A stretch of 64,000 nucleotides of DNA, from the NCBI GenBank assembly GCA_014529385.2, contig CM043959.1, positions 47,408,428 to 47,472,427 of the forward strand, given 5' to 3'. Each line of letters starts with the position of its first letter. Position 1 is the stretch's first letter. The notes under the pieces are model-generated. The model was not told the origin of the DNA. It saw nothing but the letters and a program-made list of their open reading frames with translations, and ran no database searches. This DNA is from Adiantum capillus-veneris (lineage: Eukaryota; Streptophyta; Polypodiopsida; Polypodiales; Pteridaceae). This document shows positions 1 through 10,815 of the stretch, piece by piece. A program made the position numbers and the translations under genes.

Positions 1-618
1 TATGTCCACGGGAAAGCAGCCACTCAATGGCTTTAGTACTTCAAAACAAGAAGTAGTTTACAAAGGGATTATACCCTTAATGGAGCTCCCGCCTTGCTTC
101 ACTCTCACCACCTCACACTCACCTTGTTGCATCAACTTCATACTATGAAATGTGTGTAGAAATGGCCTCCTTTTATAGGCCAAAAGGGCTGCCCTCTCTT
201 ATGAGACACAGCCATGTGTAGCCTCCCTTGTGCGAATAAGTCCAAATCGGACCCTCCAATCCGCCCATGTGTGGCCGCCCTTAAGAAGACAAGTCCGCTT
301 TTGAATTCGGCCACCGGCCATTGACTTCCGACCACCGGCCATCGCCCATTGACTACCGGCCACCGGCCAACCGACCGGTTGTTTTCCGACCACTTTCCAG
401 CCGCCGTCCGGCCATAATATTCCGGCGAAAAAAAAAGTCTCGGGGGCCTCCACCCCCGAGGCCTTTAAAGTTGCCCCTGATTCTTGTCCGTGAAAATTTT
501 GGTTTCCGGTGAGTGATTTTCCTTCACGCACGATGGCTTCTCCTCATAATGGGGGCCTTACAAATGTGTGCTTTTACCACAGAAAATTACAAGGGTAAAT
601 CAGGCTCCATACTTAACA
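1..618 (-). repeat. TE-A Copia 3' LTR (partial, runs off window)
   Basis: Read on the minus strand, the LTR starts at 618 with TGTTAAGTATGGAGCC, directly after a purine-rich tract. This is the normal order at the 3' end of a Copia element. The LTR continues to the window edge, so its other end and any target-site duplication are not visible. It holds a long C/G-rich stretch (about 300-480) with repeated ACCGGCCA-like words. No gene lies inside it. Confidence 0.7.
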
Positions 619-632
619 ATCTCCCACTTGGA
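619..632 (-). other. TE-A polypurine tract
   Basis: On the minus strand this reads AAGTGGGAGATT, immediately upstream of the LTR start at 618. That is the position and composition expected of the plus-strand primer of a Copia element. Confidence 0.65.
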
Positions 633-678
633 GACTGATCTCCAAACCAAACATGTGACTGCTTTCCATTCTGGCTTC

Positions 679-1478
679 TTATCCTTGAATGCCGATTGAA
701 GATGAGCAAAAGCTCAACTTCTCCTTGTTGACCACCTTTGTAAACATGTCTGCAGGATTTTCACTTGTATGCACCTTTCCTAGCTTTAGTTATCCCTCTT
801 CCAAAAGAGTGCGTATGAAGTGATATCTCACCTCAATGTGCTTTGTCCTTGAATGAAAGGCTGAGTTCTTCGCAAGATGGATAGCACTTTGGCTATCACT
901 GTACAAGACACAATTGTCTTGTTTGAATCCAAGCTCTTCTAAGAATCTGTGAAGCCACAGAATTTCTTTGCTTGCCTCCGTCATTGCTACATACTCTGCT
1001 TCCGTGGTAGAAAGTGAAACCACTTTCTGCAGCTTTGAAGCCCAGCTTACTGCTGTGCCTCCAATCGTGAACACATAGCCAGTAGTGCTCCTTCGAGTAT
1101 CTTTGTCACCTGCCATATCTGCATCAGCATACCCTTCTAGAAAAATATCAGTTCCTCCAAAATACAAAGCATTTGTTGTTGTCCCTTTTAGATACCTAAG
1201 TATCCACTTCACAGCTTGCCAATGCTCTTTACCTGGGTTGTCCATGAACCTACTCACAACTCCCACTGCATGTGCAATGTCTGGCCTAGTCCAGACCATA
1301 GCATACATTAGAGAACCTACCGCTGCAGCATATGGAACTTTAGACATATAGGCTAGCTCCTCTTGTGTCTTTGGACACATATCCTTCGTTAGTTTAAGAT
1401 GACCAGCCAAAGGTGTAGAAACTGGTTTTGCATTTTGCATTGCAAACCTTTCTAGTACCTTCTTGATGTAATTTAGCT
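679..1478 (-). pseudogene. TE-A Copia reverse transcriptase C-terminus and RNase H fragment
   Basis: The minus-strand translation carries hallmark Ty1/Copia blocks. The end of RT reads MQNAKPVSTPLAGH, then AAVGSLMYAMVWTRPDIAHA and WILRYLKGT. RNase H shows GYADADMAGD, STTEAEYVAMTEASKE, YSDSQSAIHLAKN and SRTKHIEVRYHFIR. A stop (TAA, 792-790) interrupts the frame after LLEEG. The same frame then continues through the typical tail (HTSENPADMFTK) to the natural stop at 681-679. Everything upstream of about 1478 (gag, protease, integrase, most of RT) is missing. Instead, the frame joins directly to the TE-B integrase without a break. The fragment cannot make active RT. Confidence 0.85.
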
Positions 1479-2763
1479 CAAAAACCATGTTATATGGGGT
1501 CGTTCCTATTGATGTTTTATATGCTACCCTATATGCCCATAATGTTGAATGCAACTCAGATACAATCTTCGTAAGGACCGTGCATATGGTTTTGTTTGTT
1601 GCTTCAGCTTGTCCGTTTGCTTGTGGATGATACGGGGCTGATTTCTTATGGATTACCAGGAATTCATCTAGAAGGATATCTATCACTTCATTTATAAAAT
1701 GTGTGCCTCGATCACTCACAATTTCTATTGGCAATCCATATCGTACAAAGACGTATTCAGATAGAAACTGTGCCGTGGTCCTGGCATCTGCTTTTTGAGT
1801 TGCCTTTGCTTCGACCCACTTTGTTAGATAGTCTGTAGCCACAACGATGTATTGTGCATGAGTCTTATATGCAGGAGGTGAAATGGGTCCGACATAATCA
1901 ATCCCCCATTTTGCAAAAGCTCTTGCCCCCATCATTGGTCTAAGCGGCATATCATCTCTTTTAAGTGGTACTTTGGTTCGCTGACAGTCATCGCACCGTT
2001 TAACGTATTCCTCAGCGTCCATATGTAATGTTGGCCACCATATTCCTGCGGCTAAGACAAGTTTTGCTGTCTTATCACCTGAGAAATGGCCTCCACCTAC
2101 TCCTCCATGAGCTTGCTTTAGTATTATCACATACTCAGTCTCTGATGCGCAAATCCTAAGCTTGTTGTCTTTATCTCTCTTATAGAGTTGATCTCCTATT
2201 AAAGCGTAATCTCTAGCTTCTGTCTCTACAGATTTATGACGAGCTTTTGACGTTCCTTCTGGGAAAGTTCTATTTGTGAGATATTCAACAATATGCTGAC
2301 TCCATTCCGGAGCGATCATTATCTGATATAATGTTGAATACTCTGCTGGCGGTTTTGAGGAACATACAATACATACAGTGACATATTCATGTACTCTTTC
2401 TTTCATTCCTGGCCAATAGACTCCCAATTGTAACAAATTCCTATATGTGGTCCTTCTTGAACAATGAAATGCATATTCCTGAACATGTGCTTCGCACAGA
2501 TATATATTATATTCCTCAGGATTGATGCATAGTCGTAAAACATGATCATTTCCCAATTGATACAACCTTCCTGCAACCAATTGAAGATTCTTGGATTGCT
2601 GAATAGCAATATGTTTCTGGTTGTATTCTCTTCTATCGAACTCTCCTCCATAGGTTAATAGGTTAACGACATTTTGAGACCGCTTCGGTATCATTTCTAT
2701 GTTGAACAAGTACACGTCTGGCATGTTGTCATCTACTCCTATAGGGTCTTCTCCATTCGTCAA
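1476..2763 (-). pseudogene. TE-B integrase with two tandem H2C2 zinc fingers, truncated
   Basis: Integrase inserts the cDNA into host chromatin. Counting residues from 2763, the first zinc finger uses H93, H100, C131 and C134. The second uses H219, H226, C257 and C260 (QAHGGVGGGHF and CDDCQRTK). The catalytic core shows D289 (GIDYVGP), D351 (VSDRGTHF) and E387 (ANGQAEATN), spaced D-61-D-35-E as in retroelement integrases. Known Gypsy integrases normally have one H2C2 finger, so the upstream copy is extra. The frame is the same as the RNase H frame, separated only by a TGA at 2766-2764. The C-terminal domain is lost at the Copia junction near 1476. Confidence 0.85.
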
Positions 2764-5700
2764 TCACGAAAGATGATCAACTCTAAGATGTGTTTTTCCT
2801 TTCTTTACTACTACCGTGAAGTCGAATTCCAGTAAGATAATGAACCATCTCACTATTCTCCCGGTATTGCATGGTTTATTCACTAGGTAGAGCAAGGCTT
2901 GGTGATCCGTAAAAAACACAAACTTGTTGGCTAGAAGATAATGCCGAAATTTCTTCACAGCATATATCATTCCTAATCCCTCTTGCTCTGTTGTGGTGTA
3001 ATTCTTCTCTGCATTGTTGAGCTGTCGACTGGTGTAATAGATAGGAAAATCCATGTTTCCTTCTTCTGGCTGAGCCAGAATGCATCCTATTGCATATGCC
3101 GAAGCATCTATATGCACATGGAATATCTTCTCCCAATCTGGTGATTTCAAGACTGGAGCAGTAATGAGTGCCTCTTTCAATTTCTTGAACGATTCCTCAC
3201 ACTCCTCTGTCCATTCAAAGTTCACTATTAGCCTATAAAGTGGTTGGCCTATTATAGCGTACATGTAAATGAATCGTCTATAATATCCGCAATGTCCCAT
3301 AAAGCTCTGTACTTGTTTCGCATTGGTTGGTCTAGGCATATCCACTATAACTTTTATCTTCTCTAAATCCATGGATATTCCGTTTTGTGAGACAATATGT
3401 CCCAGAATTCTGCCCTGTCGGACCATAAACACACATTTCTCAGGATTGAGACAAATGCGATATGTTCTACATTTCTCAAATACTTTTCTTAAGTGTTCTA
3501 GATGCTCATCTCTCAGAAGAGAATGTACACATAAATCATCCATGTATATTTCTAGAAACAACCTTAAGTATTCTTTGAAAGCATGTGTCATCAGCCTCTG
3601 GAAGGTTGCGGGAGCATTGGTTAGACCAAAAGGCATAACCCGATAAGCATAAATTCCCCACTCCGTTGCAAAAGCTGTTTTATGTTGATCTTCCAGTGCT
3701 ATGGCTAGCTGGTTATATCCTGAAAAACCATCAAGAAAAGAGTATGTTGTTTTCCCTGATACACGCTCTAGAACATGATCAGTTATCGGCAGGGGATAAT
3801 TGTCCCTGATTGTTGCAGCATTCACTTTCTTTAAGTTGACACACACTCGGAGTTTTCCGTTCTTCTTGGGTACTACCACAATCGGAGATACCCAATCGGT
3901 GTGTTCAATCTCATATATGAATTCAGCTTTCGTTAGCTTATCTATCTCTTCTTTGATTCGCTTAGCAAATGTATCATTATATGTGTATGGTCTCTGTCTG
4001 CTAGGCTTTGCGTCTTGTTTCAGTGGGATTGTGTGTTGGCATATCGATGGGTCAACTCCCTTTAAGTCCTTATAAGACCATGCAAACACATCCCTATACT
4101 CTCTGAGAAGACTCAAAAGTCTCTCTTCCTCGCCTGGAGACAAATCTGTGGCTATGTACACCGGTCTAGGTGGCTCACATGGAGCTGCTAAATCAACTTT
4201 TTTTGCATCCTCCGGTCCGTCATAAGATTCGTTCTCCTTTCTCTCTCGAATAGGTGGGGTTAATACCACCTTCCTATCCTCTATTGTGAATTTCCTATAG
4301 TGAGAGGGAACATCCATGTTTTCCTTGATTTTGGCGTTTTCGTCCTCTCCACTCTCAATTTCTGTCGTCCAAACTTCTTTCAGAGTTTTCTTGAGCTCTC
4401 TGTACTTGTTTCTACGTTCTAGCTTGGACTCCGTGTGTTCTCTGTTGCGCTTGTTCTTTTCTGATTTTTCTGTTTCAGTTTTCGTTCCATTCCTTTGAAC
4501 TTGATTTCTTGAGCCTCTTTTGTCTTTTCGTAAGCTCTTTTGATCATTGCCTCTTATTCTTCCAGAAATCTTGTCCTTAACACAATCTTTTGCCTTTACT
4601 AGCATTAGGAATTGATTTTTTCCCCTTATTCTAGGCATCGGATTGGTTCTAACCCCCTTTGTTTTTCTCTTTGCTCTATAGCGTTTCTGGCGTTGTTTAG
4701 TTTGGTTCGGAAAATCATAAAATCGGACATCCATTATAGTTTCTTCGTTTCCGCTTGAATTGTCCGTTGACTCGTTGTCTGCTTCATTTCCCCACTCAAG
4801 ATGATCGGGAATGTCGTGAAACACCTCCTCTTCATCTTCCTTTTCCAGTGTATCGTTCTTTTCAGTTTCTTTTTCGAGTACAGTTCTCAACATGAAGTAC
4901 GGAACCACGTCGTACCCGTCCTTGTCGCAAAATTTTGTTGTGGGACCATCCGGAGTTGCACAAACATCTAGGGTTGCTAGAATGTGTGTCCATTCTAATG
5001 GTTCAAGTGTGTCCTCTGGAAAGGGTTCTCCTATATAAGTTTCGTCTTCGATAGACCTTTCTAAAACACATTCTTCTCGTTTCAGACTTCCACATTTCGA
5101 AGCTCCACACATCCATAACTCCTTGGGTTTACCTAACCAAGCTGGGAATTCGGATCCCGCCAAAGTATCTGAATCAAACTCCTCCACCGGTGTTCGGTTC
5201 ACATATTTGTAGCTATGGTCTTTCAGGTTCACACGTGTAGTGGTTTCCATATTTCTCAGGTATATATGATCGTAGCCCCAATCCTGGACCATTTTCAACT
5301 GTCTCATGAATGGTCGTCCCAGTATGATATCATAGTTATTCTCCTTGCCAAAATCGACAATAGCAAAAGTATGTTCGTATTCAATGCCGCAAGAAGTCAG
5401 TACAACTTTCTCTAATAACCCCATAGGTTTCTCCATGTGTCCATCTGCTAATTGGAGTTTCAACCAGGTCTTCCTTATTGCTGGTTTCCCCCATTTTTTC
5501 CAGATTTCTTTTGTAGCAATGGCTACCCCAGCTCCGATGTCTAGTATTGCCATCGTGTTCACTCCTTGGAATTCAATTGGTAAGGTTGTATTCCCCTCTT
5601 CACCTTCGCAACACTCTCCGACCTTGTTTAAGGGTACAGGCTTAGCGTTCTTTTGTGGTTTACTCAGCTCTTGTATACCCTCTTTCAGTCTCGATGTTGG

Positions 5701-6897
5701 GTCTTTTATCCCGAATTTCTCCAAGAATTTTCCTACAGTGGTCCACATATGTGGTCTTAGCCTCAAAAGCTCAGCTAGAGTGATAGTGCATGTCACTGGT
5801 GTTGACAAGATCTCTATCAATCCTTGCGAGTCCATGACTTTTTCTGATGAAATTCTTCGTGAGGGAAGTGCTCTAGTCTCGGATTTTGCTTCATACTCTC
5901 CTAAGTATGAAGGTAAGGTATTCAGTGAGTGAGGTTTGCTCTCCATTGTTCTAACAGAGCCCTCATCTCCCCAGTAAGATTGCAGATCCAAGTCCACTTG
6001 AGATACTGCCTCAAATTGCACTATGGGAGGATTCCTGATGTCCTTTTCCCAATTTGTCCGATTAGCTTGGCAACTTAGCTCGTTTGCAAAGTTTGCCTCT
6101 CTCACTTGTTTCCAAAATTCATTGTAATCCTCATCTCTTCCGTAAGACCTCTGTATGACTGGATGAAAACTCTCTATCTCCTGATCGGTTGTGTTCAACA
6201 CTATGCGGTCATCCTTGTGTGTATTTTCAGGCTTTTGTGCACTGGGAGTCTTTTCAGCTACCCGTGAAACGACAGTCTCTTGCTGAATTGGGTTTTCCGT
6301 TCCACAATTCATTGTTTCTTTTGGTGGTTCTAATAAGGCTTGTGCAGTCTCGATCATTCTCTGGCACATTTCAAGTCTCTGCTTTTCCAATTCCGCGTTT
6401 GGGTATGTCATCCACCTCTGTTCTTGTGTTTGGTTGTTCTTTAACCTAGCTTTGTAAGCACTCATCAGTGCGTCCAATGGTTCGTGCACTTTGTCGACTA
6501 GCACTGATCCCCCTGAGCTTAAGCTCGTTGTTTCTTTGATACTCTTTTGTTTCGTTCTTTCCGGGCTCATCTCTCGTTTCCCGTTTTGACTCTCAAGTTT
6601 TTCTAATCTATCTTTAGTTTGCTTTAGTTCCTCAGCTAGAATAGCGTCTTCACGTTCTTTTCTCAACTTCATGCGTGCTTTTCTAGCTTTCCATGTGTTT
6701 CTCTGACTCCGCGGTCCTTGACTAACCATTTCAGTCGCTAACTTTCCATTCTCAGGTTCTCTAGTGGTTTTCTTAGCTTGAGCTCTAGTAACAACTTGCG
6801 TTGGTATCAGAGTTTCATTTTCAGACCCACTGCTGGTAGGAATAGTTTCTAGCATATTCAATGTCGTCTTTTCACTTTGTTTGGATTCTTTGAACAA
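2764..6897 (-). pseudogene. TE-B pol: protease, reverse transcriptase and RNase H
   Basis: A 1377-codon open frame. Residues 1-450 are charged linker (VVTRAQAKK near the start) with little recognisable structure. Around residue 453 is a retropepsin motif AILDIGAGVAI, where the usual D-S/T-G-A has Ile in place of Ser/Thr. This is followed by DIILGRPF. RT spans about 930-1170, with VPKKNGKLRVCV, SFLDGFSGYNQ, MPFGLTNAPATFQ and the catalytic YMDD (near nucleotide 3545). RNase H spans about 1250-1370 (HIDASAYAIG, TTEQEGLGMIYAVKKFRHYL, FTDHQALLYL). The frame overlaps the end of gag by 40 nt in the -1 frame and begins without an ATG. I see no canonical slippery heptamer in the overlap. It ends at a TGA where family alignment suggests an Arg codon (CGA). 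Confidence 0.9.
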
Positions 6898-9392
6898 TCC
6901 TCAATGAAGTGAGTAACCCCACACTCAGTGCAATAAGCATTAATTCTAATGATTTCCGTATGTGGACAAACATTCATCAGATGGTCACCTCCACACTTGT
7001 AACAGGGTCCTAGTGCTGGTCTTGGTCCCACTTGATTCGTCCTTTGTGGATAGGATGGTCTTTGTCCTGTTAACCCTCCATGAGCTATGAACATCAATGT
7101 TCTTGCGTCCAAATTGTATCTCTCTTCATCAGAAGCACTTATAACTGTTGGTATTCCAACATTCCCAATCATGCCCCATGGTTCTGGTTGTTTGGGTTCT
7201 TCTGGTGGGTAATACACAGTTGGAGACATGTGTGCACCAGATTCTTCATAATAGGCTCGAACAGGCACTAAGGCTTGTTCTTCCTGATTCTCTAAGGTTG
7301 GTGCATATCTAATGCCCACTGGTCTTGCTCCTGGTAAAGGTGGTTGTTGTCCCAATACCGGTTGCGGTCTTTCGATCCCCATAGGTCCTGGTACATTTCC
7401 CGTTGGGTATCGAGGTACTGGATGTACCTGAGGTGGTGCTAATTGAGCAGGAGGTGCATACTGACGCTCCCTTACATACCCTTTGTTGTAATAGCACTCC
7501 TCTGTTGGGTGGTTTGTCCATTTTTGTTCAATAGCACACCATTTCAGTGTTTTTGGCAATGGTTTTTGGTATGGTGCCATCCTTTTTAGAGCATCTTCTA
7601 TCATTTGCTCTACATTTGGCATGGTTTTTGTTTGAGCATTCTTTTTAGTGGTAGTCTCGTTCGCTACGGAGGAGGAGCTACTGGATGCGAAATCTGTATC
7701 CGCTAGCACCTCTCCATAAACCGTACAGTTATCCACTAAGTACAATGCTTCTCTCGTTACTTGCTCGAAACTTGTACAAGCTTTCAAGTGCAAGTCCTTC
7801 TTGAGAGTGTCGTTTCTCAGTCCCTCAATAAAGAGAACAGATAGTCTGTCATCTTGTGGTCGTTCACGTACTGGACATCTCTCAATGTATTGTTTGAAGC
7901 GAAGTGAAGCTTCCTTCACTTTTTCGTGTTCTCTCTGTTTAAAAGCATATATTTGTGAGACCGTATTGTGCTTAATCCCTCGTTTTGAGAATTCCTCAGC
8001 AAACTCTCTTAGCAAATGGTCAATGTCATGGAATCCCCCTATGTTCAGTGGTTGAAACCATGTCAATGCCGTACCTTCCAGAGTAAGACCAAATCCCTCG
8101 TATTGTGTATGGAAATCGGTTATCTGCTCAGCTCTTAAGACTTGCTTAAAGAGTGACACATGTGCATACGGATCTCCTGAACCACCATACTTCTTTGGCA
8201 TACACTTCGCTACTTGAGATGGTCTCATACGTCTATGGTCTGCTACCAATCTCATTGCTCCTGTGTCCCGGCTAAAGCTTTCTCTAGCATCATGGACTTC
8301 ATGGGTTACCCTTGTCGGTTCCCCTGCTCTGAATCTACTACTAGGAGATAAATGTGATGGTTCCGCTTTGAACCTTGGACCTGGAGTGGTATATGTGGGG
8401 ATTGGAACTGCACTACCTCCATTCGTATCCATTGACTCTCTGGAATGTAATGATCCCATTGGTCCGGGCTTCGAGTACTGAGGTTGACTGAAAGAGTCAG
8501 CAGCTTGAGTTCTTTGTCCTCTTATCGTCATTGGGTTTTGCCCTCCATTTGTTGGTGCTGGTCTTTGTGAGCTAGAAGTAACATAATACTGATGTAGTGG
8601 TCCCCCAAAGTATGTATATCCTTCTAATTCTTTCTTGCCCATTGTTGAGTATTGCCTCCCATACTTGTCGTAAGCAGCAATTTTCACTTCCGATCCCTCT
8701 GTGTAGGTAAAGACATAAAGTCTTTTTTGGTCTGTCAACTCTCCGGTGTAGGGTTCTTCACATCTATAATAGAGATCTTGCTCCCCATTATTATATTTGT
8801 ATAGCCCCACATAGATGTTATCAGTGTTGATCCTTGTAGTTTCATTCTCTCTTCTTAACCTCGCATCAGGGAAGTTCATTATTGGTGCTTTCTCCTCGAG
8901 TTCTTCATCTACTTTGGCTTTGGTGCCCATCAATCCCCACTTGTCCACAATGTTAGGGTTTAGGACTACCAAGTACATGGTACCCTCGTCATCTAGATAT
9001 CTATCTCCGCTATAGCTCATAGGCACTAAGTCCTTGAACTCACTAGGTCTCTCCTCTATCTTTACACAATAGCGGTCCATTCCATCTTTGTAGATCCTGG
9101 CACCTTGCTCATTGTCGTACTAGTATTTTATGAACAATAGCTTCATTGTGGCGGAAGGGTTTGATGATCCTGCTGCCATATTTTCTCTGTTGTTCAGGTT
9201 CAAGTGTTCCAAGTGTTCGGTGAAAATCTCGTAAGATCTCTCCGAAGAAGTATCAGAAACACTTCCTTCAAAGATCGGCTCTAATGGTTGCACGCAACTT
9301 TGGTTTACACTTCCCTCGGTTGATAGGACACTTTCTTGTTCTCCTTGTCTTGGTTGGTTATTCTGGAGATTCCTGCCCGATCTCAAATTCAT
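6858..9392 (-). pseudogene. TE-B gag with novel N-terminal domain, one in-frame stop
   Basis: Gag forms the particle and packages RNA. The ATG at 9392 (start MNLRSGRN) opens a frame of about 844 codons, interrupted by one TAG at 9122-9120. After the stop, about 190 residues form an unrecognised, apparently globular region (for example DLYYRCEEPYTGELTDQ). A low-complexity region follows, then a standard retrotransposon Gag core (LEGTALTWFQPLNI, LREFAEEFSKRG, IEGLRNDTLKKDL). Then comes a Pro-rich stretch and two zinc knuckles, CYKCGGDHLMNVC and CTECGVTHFIEDC. Both are CX2CX3HX4C, one residue shorter than the common form. The last 40 nt overlap pol. Confidence 0.85.
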
Positions 9393-9559
9393 CAATTCCC
9401 CTAAAGGACTTTAACTTTTCCATCTCGGCAATTTGTTTTCCCAAGTTTTTGTGGTCAGAATTGATCCAAACTGATTGATACTTGGTCAATTGTTTAATCT
9501 TGTCAGTTGGACAACTTCTGTTTCATCAAGTGAGAATTTTGTTGCAGTTATGCTGAAAA

Positions 9560-9583
9560 AGACATTATACGCGTATGATGTCT
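9560..9583. repeat. Leader palindrome copy 1
   Basis: A 24-nt inverted repeat with core ATTATACGCGTATGAT. One position breaks perfect symmetry (T instead of C). Flanking A and T runs extend the dyad to about 32 nt. Confidence 0.9.
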
Positions 9584-9840
9584 TTTTTCACAGATTTAGA
9601 CTATTTTGGTTATGCTCACTCTTAGTAGCCCCCTTATGCTCTTTCCACTCACAAATTCAGTTTGAACTCTGTTTGAGCAAGTTATGGCTAATTTAGGCTT
9701 TTCTTGGCAGTTTTCCGCTTTTGACTTGTTTTGGGTCAATTGTGATCCAAATGGGATGAAACTTGAAATATAACCTCTAGAAAGCTATTACAATGGATCT
9801 GTGTTGGCAAAGTATCAAAATATGTCCAAAATTAGGTCAA

Positions 9841-9864
9841 AGACATCATACGCGTATGATGTCT
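9841..9864. repeat. Leader palindrome copy 2
   Basis: A perfect 24-nt palindrome with core ATCATACGCGTATGAT. Two more flanking bases on each side keep the symmetry (9839-9866). Confidence 0.95.
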
Positions 9865-9965
9865 TTTTCATCAATTTGGGTCAAAACTTGATATTTATGC
9901 TTCCTACAGTGCTTGTAACAATCTTGTCAGGTCAGATATTAAAAATAAGCAGTGGATGTGCCAAA

Positions 9966-9989
9966 AGACATTATACGCGTATGATGTCT
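9966..9989. repeat. Leader palindrome copy 3
   Basis: The same motif with the same single asymmetric base as copy 1. Symmetry extends to 9963-9992 through flanking A and T runs. Confidence 0.9.
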
Positions 9990-10253
9990 TTTGTCCCAGA
10001 TTTTGACTATTCTTGGTTTTAAGCCTTCTCCAATGTTTATAATTGAGTTTCAAGTGTTTTTGTCAGGTTTGAATGTAAAAACAAGATCTGAATCCAAAAT
10101 TTCCTATTCTTTGCGTTTCTTCGACTCCGACTTGTCTTTTTGGGTTTCTTTGAGTGTTAATGCTCTTGTTTTAAGTTGAAATTAGGGTATAACTCCCCTT
10201 TTGAACACTCTCGTAAAGTCAAAATTTCTGTTTCTGTCTCTGTTTGGTCATTT

Positions 10254-10277
10254 AGACATCATACGCGTATGATGTCT
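10254..10277. repeat. Leader palindrome copy 4
   Basis: A perfect palindrome. Symmetry extends to 30 nt (10251-10280), the longest perfect dyad of the four. Confidence 0.95.
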
Positions 10278-10795
10278 AAAGTTGCAGATTTCCAGTTTTT
10301 TGGCACAGAATCCTTCATAAAGCTTTCTCAAGTGCTCAGCAACTCCCAGATACACAGAAAATTTCTCTGACTTTTGTTTATTGCAAGTTTCACTACTAAC
10401 TCGACGGTTTAGTGATCTAACATGCAATCAACCATATCAAGCAAATACTCCAATGATTACTAGCTCTAGATCAGGATCAAATGAAGTCCTACCTAAGCTA
10501 TTCCTAATCATAAAATGGGTTTGGTAATTGTGACTTTAAAGATATCCAGTATCACTCACGGACTAGCAAATTCTTCTTCTATCAACAACTACTCAACACC
10601 AACAAAACAACAAACAAATCTAAGCTAAACTAAAAATACTGTCAACACGGAAGACCCAGGAATACCCCTCTTCCTAGTATCTCTCGAGATCTTCGGAGTC
10701 CACCACTCCTAGATCTTTTCTAACTAAAGTATACAAAGTAGTTTATATGACTCACCTCGTAGGATTAGTCTAAGGTCACCTACTTAGGGCTCTCG

Positions 10796-10813
10796 TCCCC
10801 GGCAGCGGCGCCA
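10796..10813 (-). other. TE-B primer binding site (tRNA-Asp type)
   Basis: On the minus strand this reads TGGCGCCGCTGCCGGGGA, two bases inside the LTR end. It differs at one position from the sequence complementary to the plant tRNA-Asp 3' end that many Athila/Tat-type elements use. It fixes the LTR border at 10816 and the orientation of the element. Confidence 0.85.
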
Positions 10814-10815
10814 AA

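Larger units (their letters stand above)
9393..10795 (-). other. TE-B untranslated leader with four palindromic repeats
   Basis: About 1.4 kb between the primer site and gag. It holds no convincing coding region; short open frames exist on both strands but show no family motif. It contains four copies of a palindrome centred on ACGCGT (9560-9583, 9841-9864, 9966-9989, 10254-10277), listed separately. Sequence around copies 1 and 3 is partly repeated (CAGATTT-GACTATT-TTGGTT just downstream), so the leader looks built from degenerate repeat units. Confidence 0.6.
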
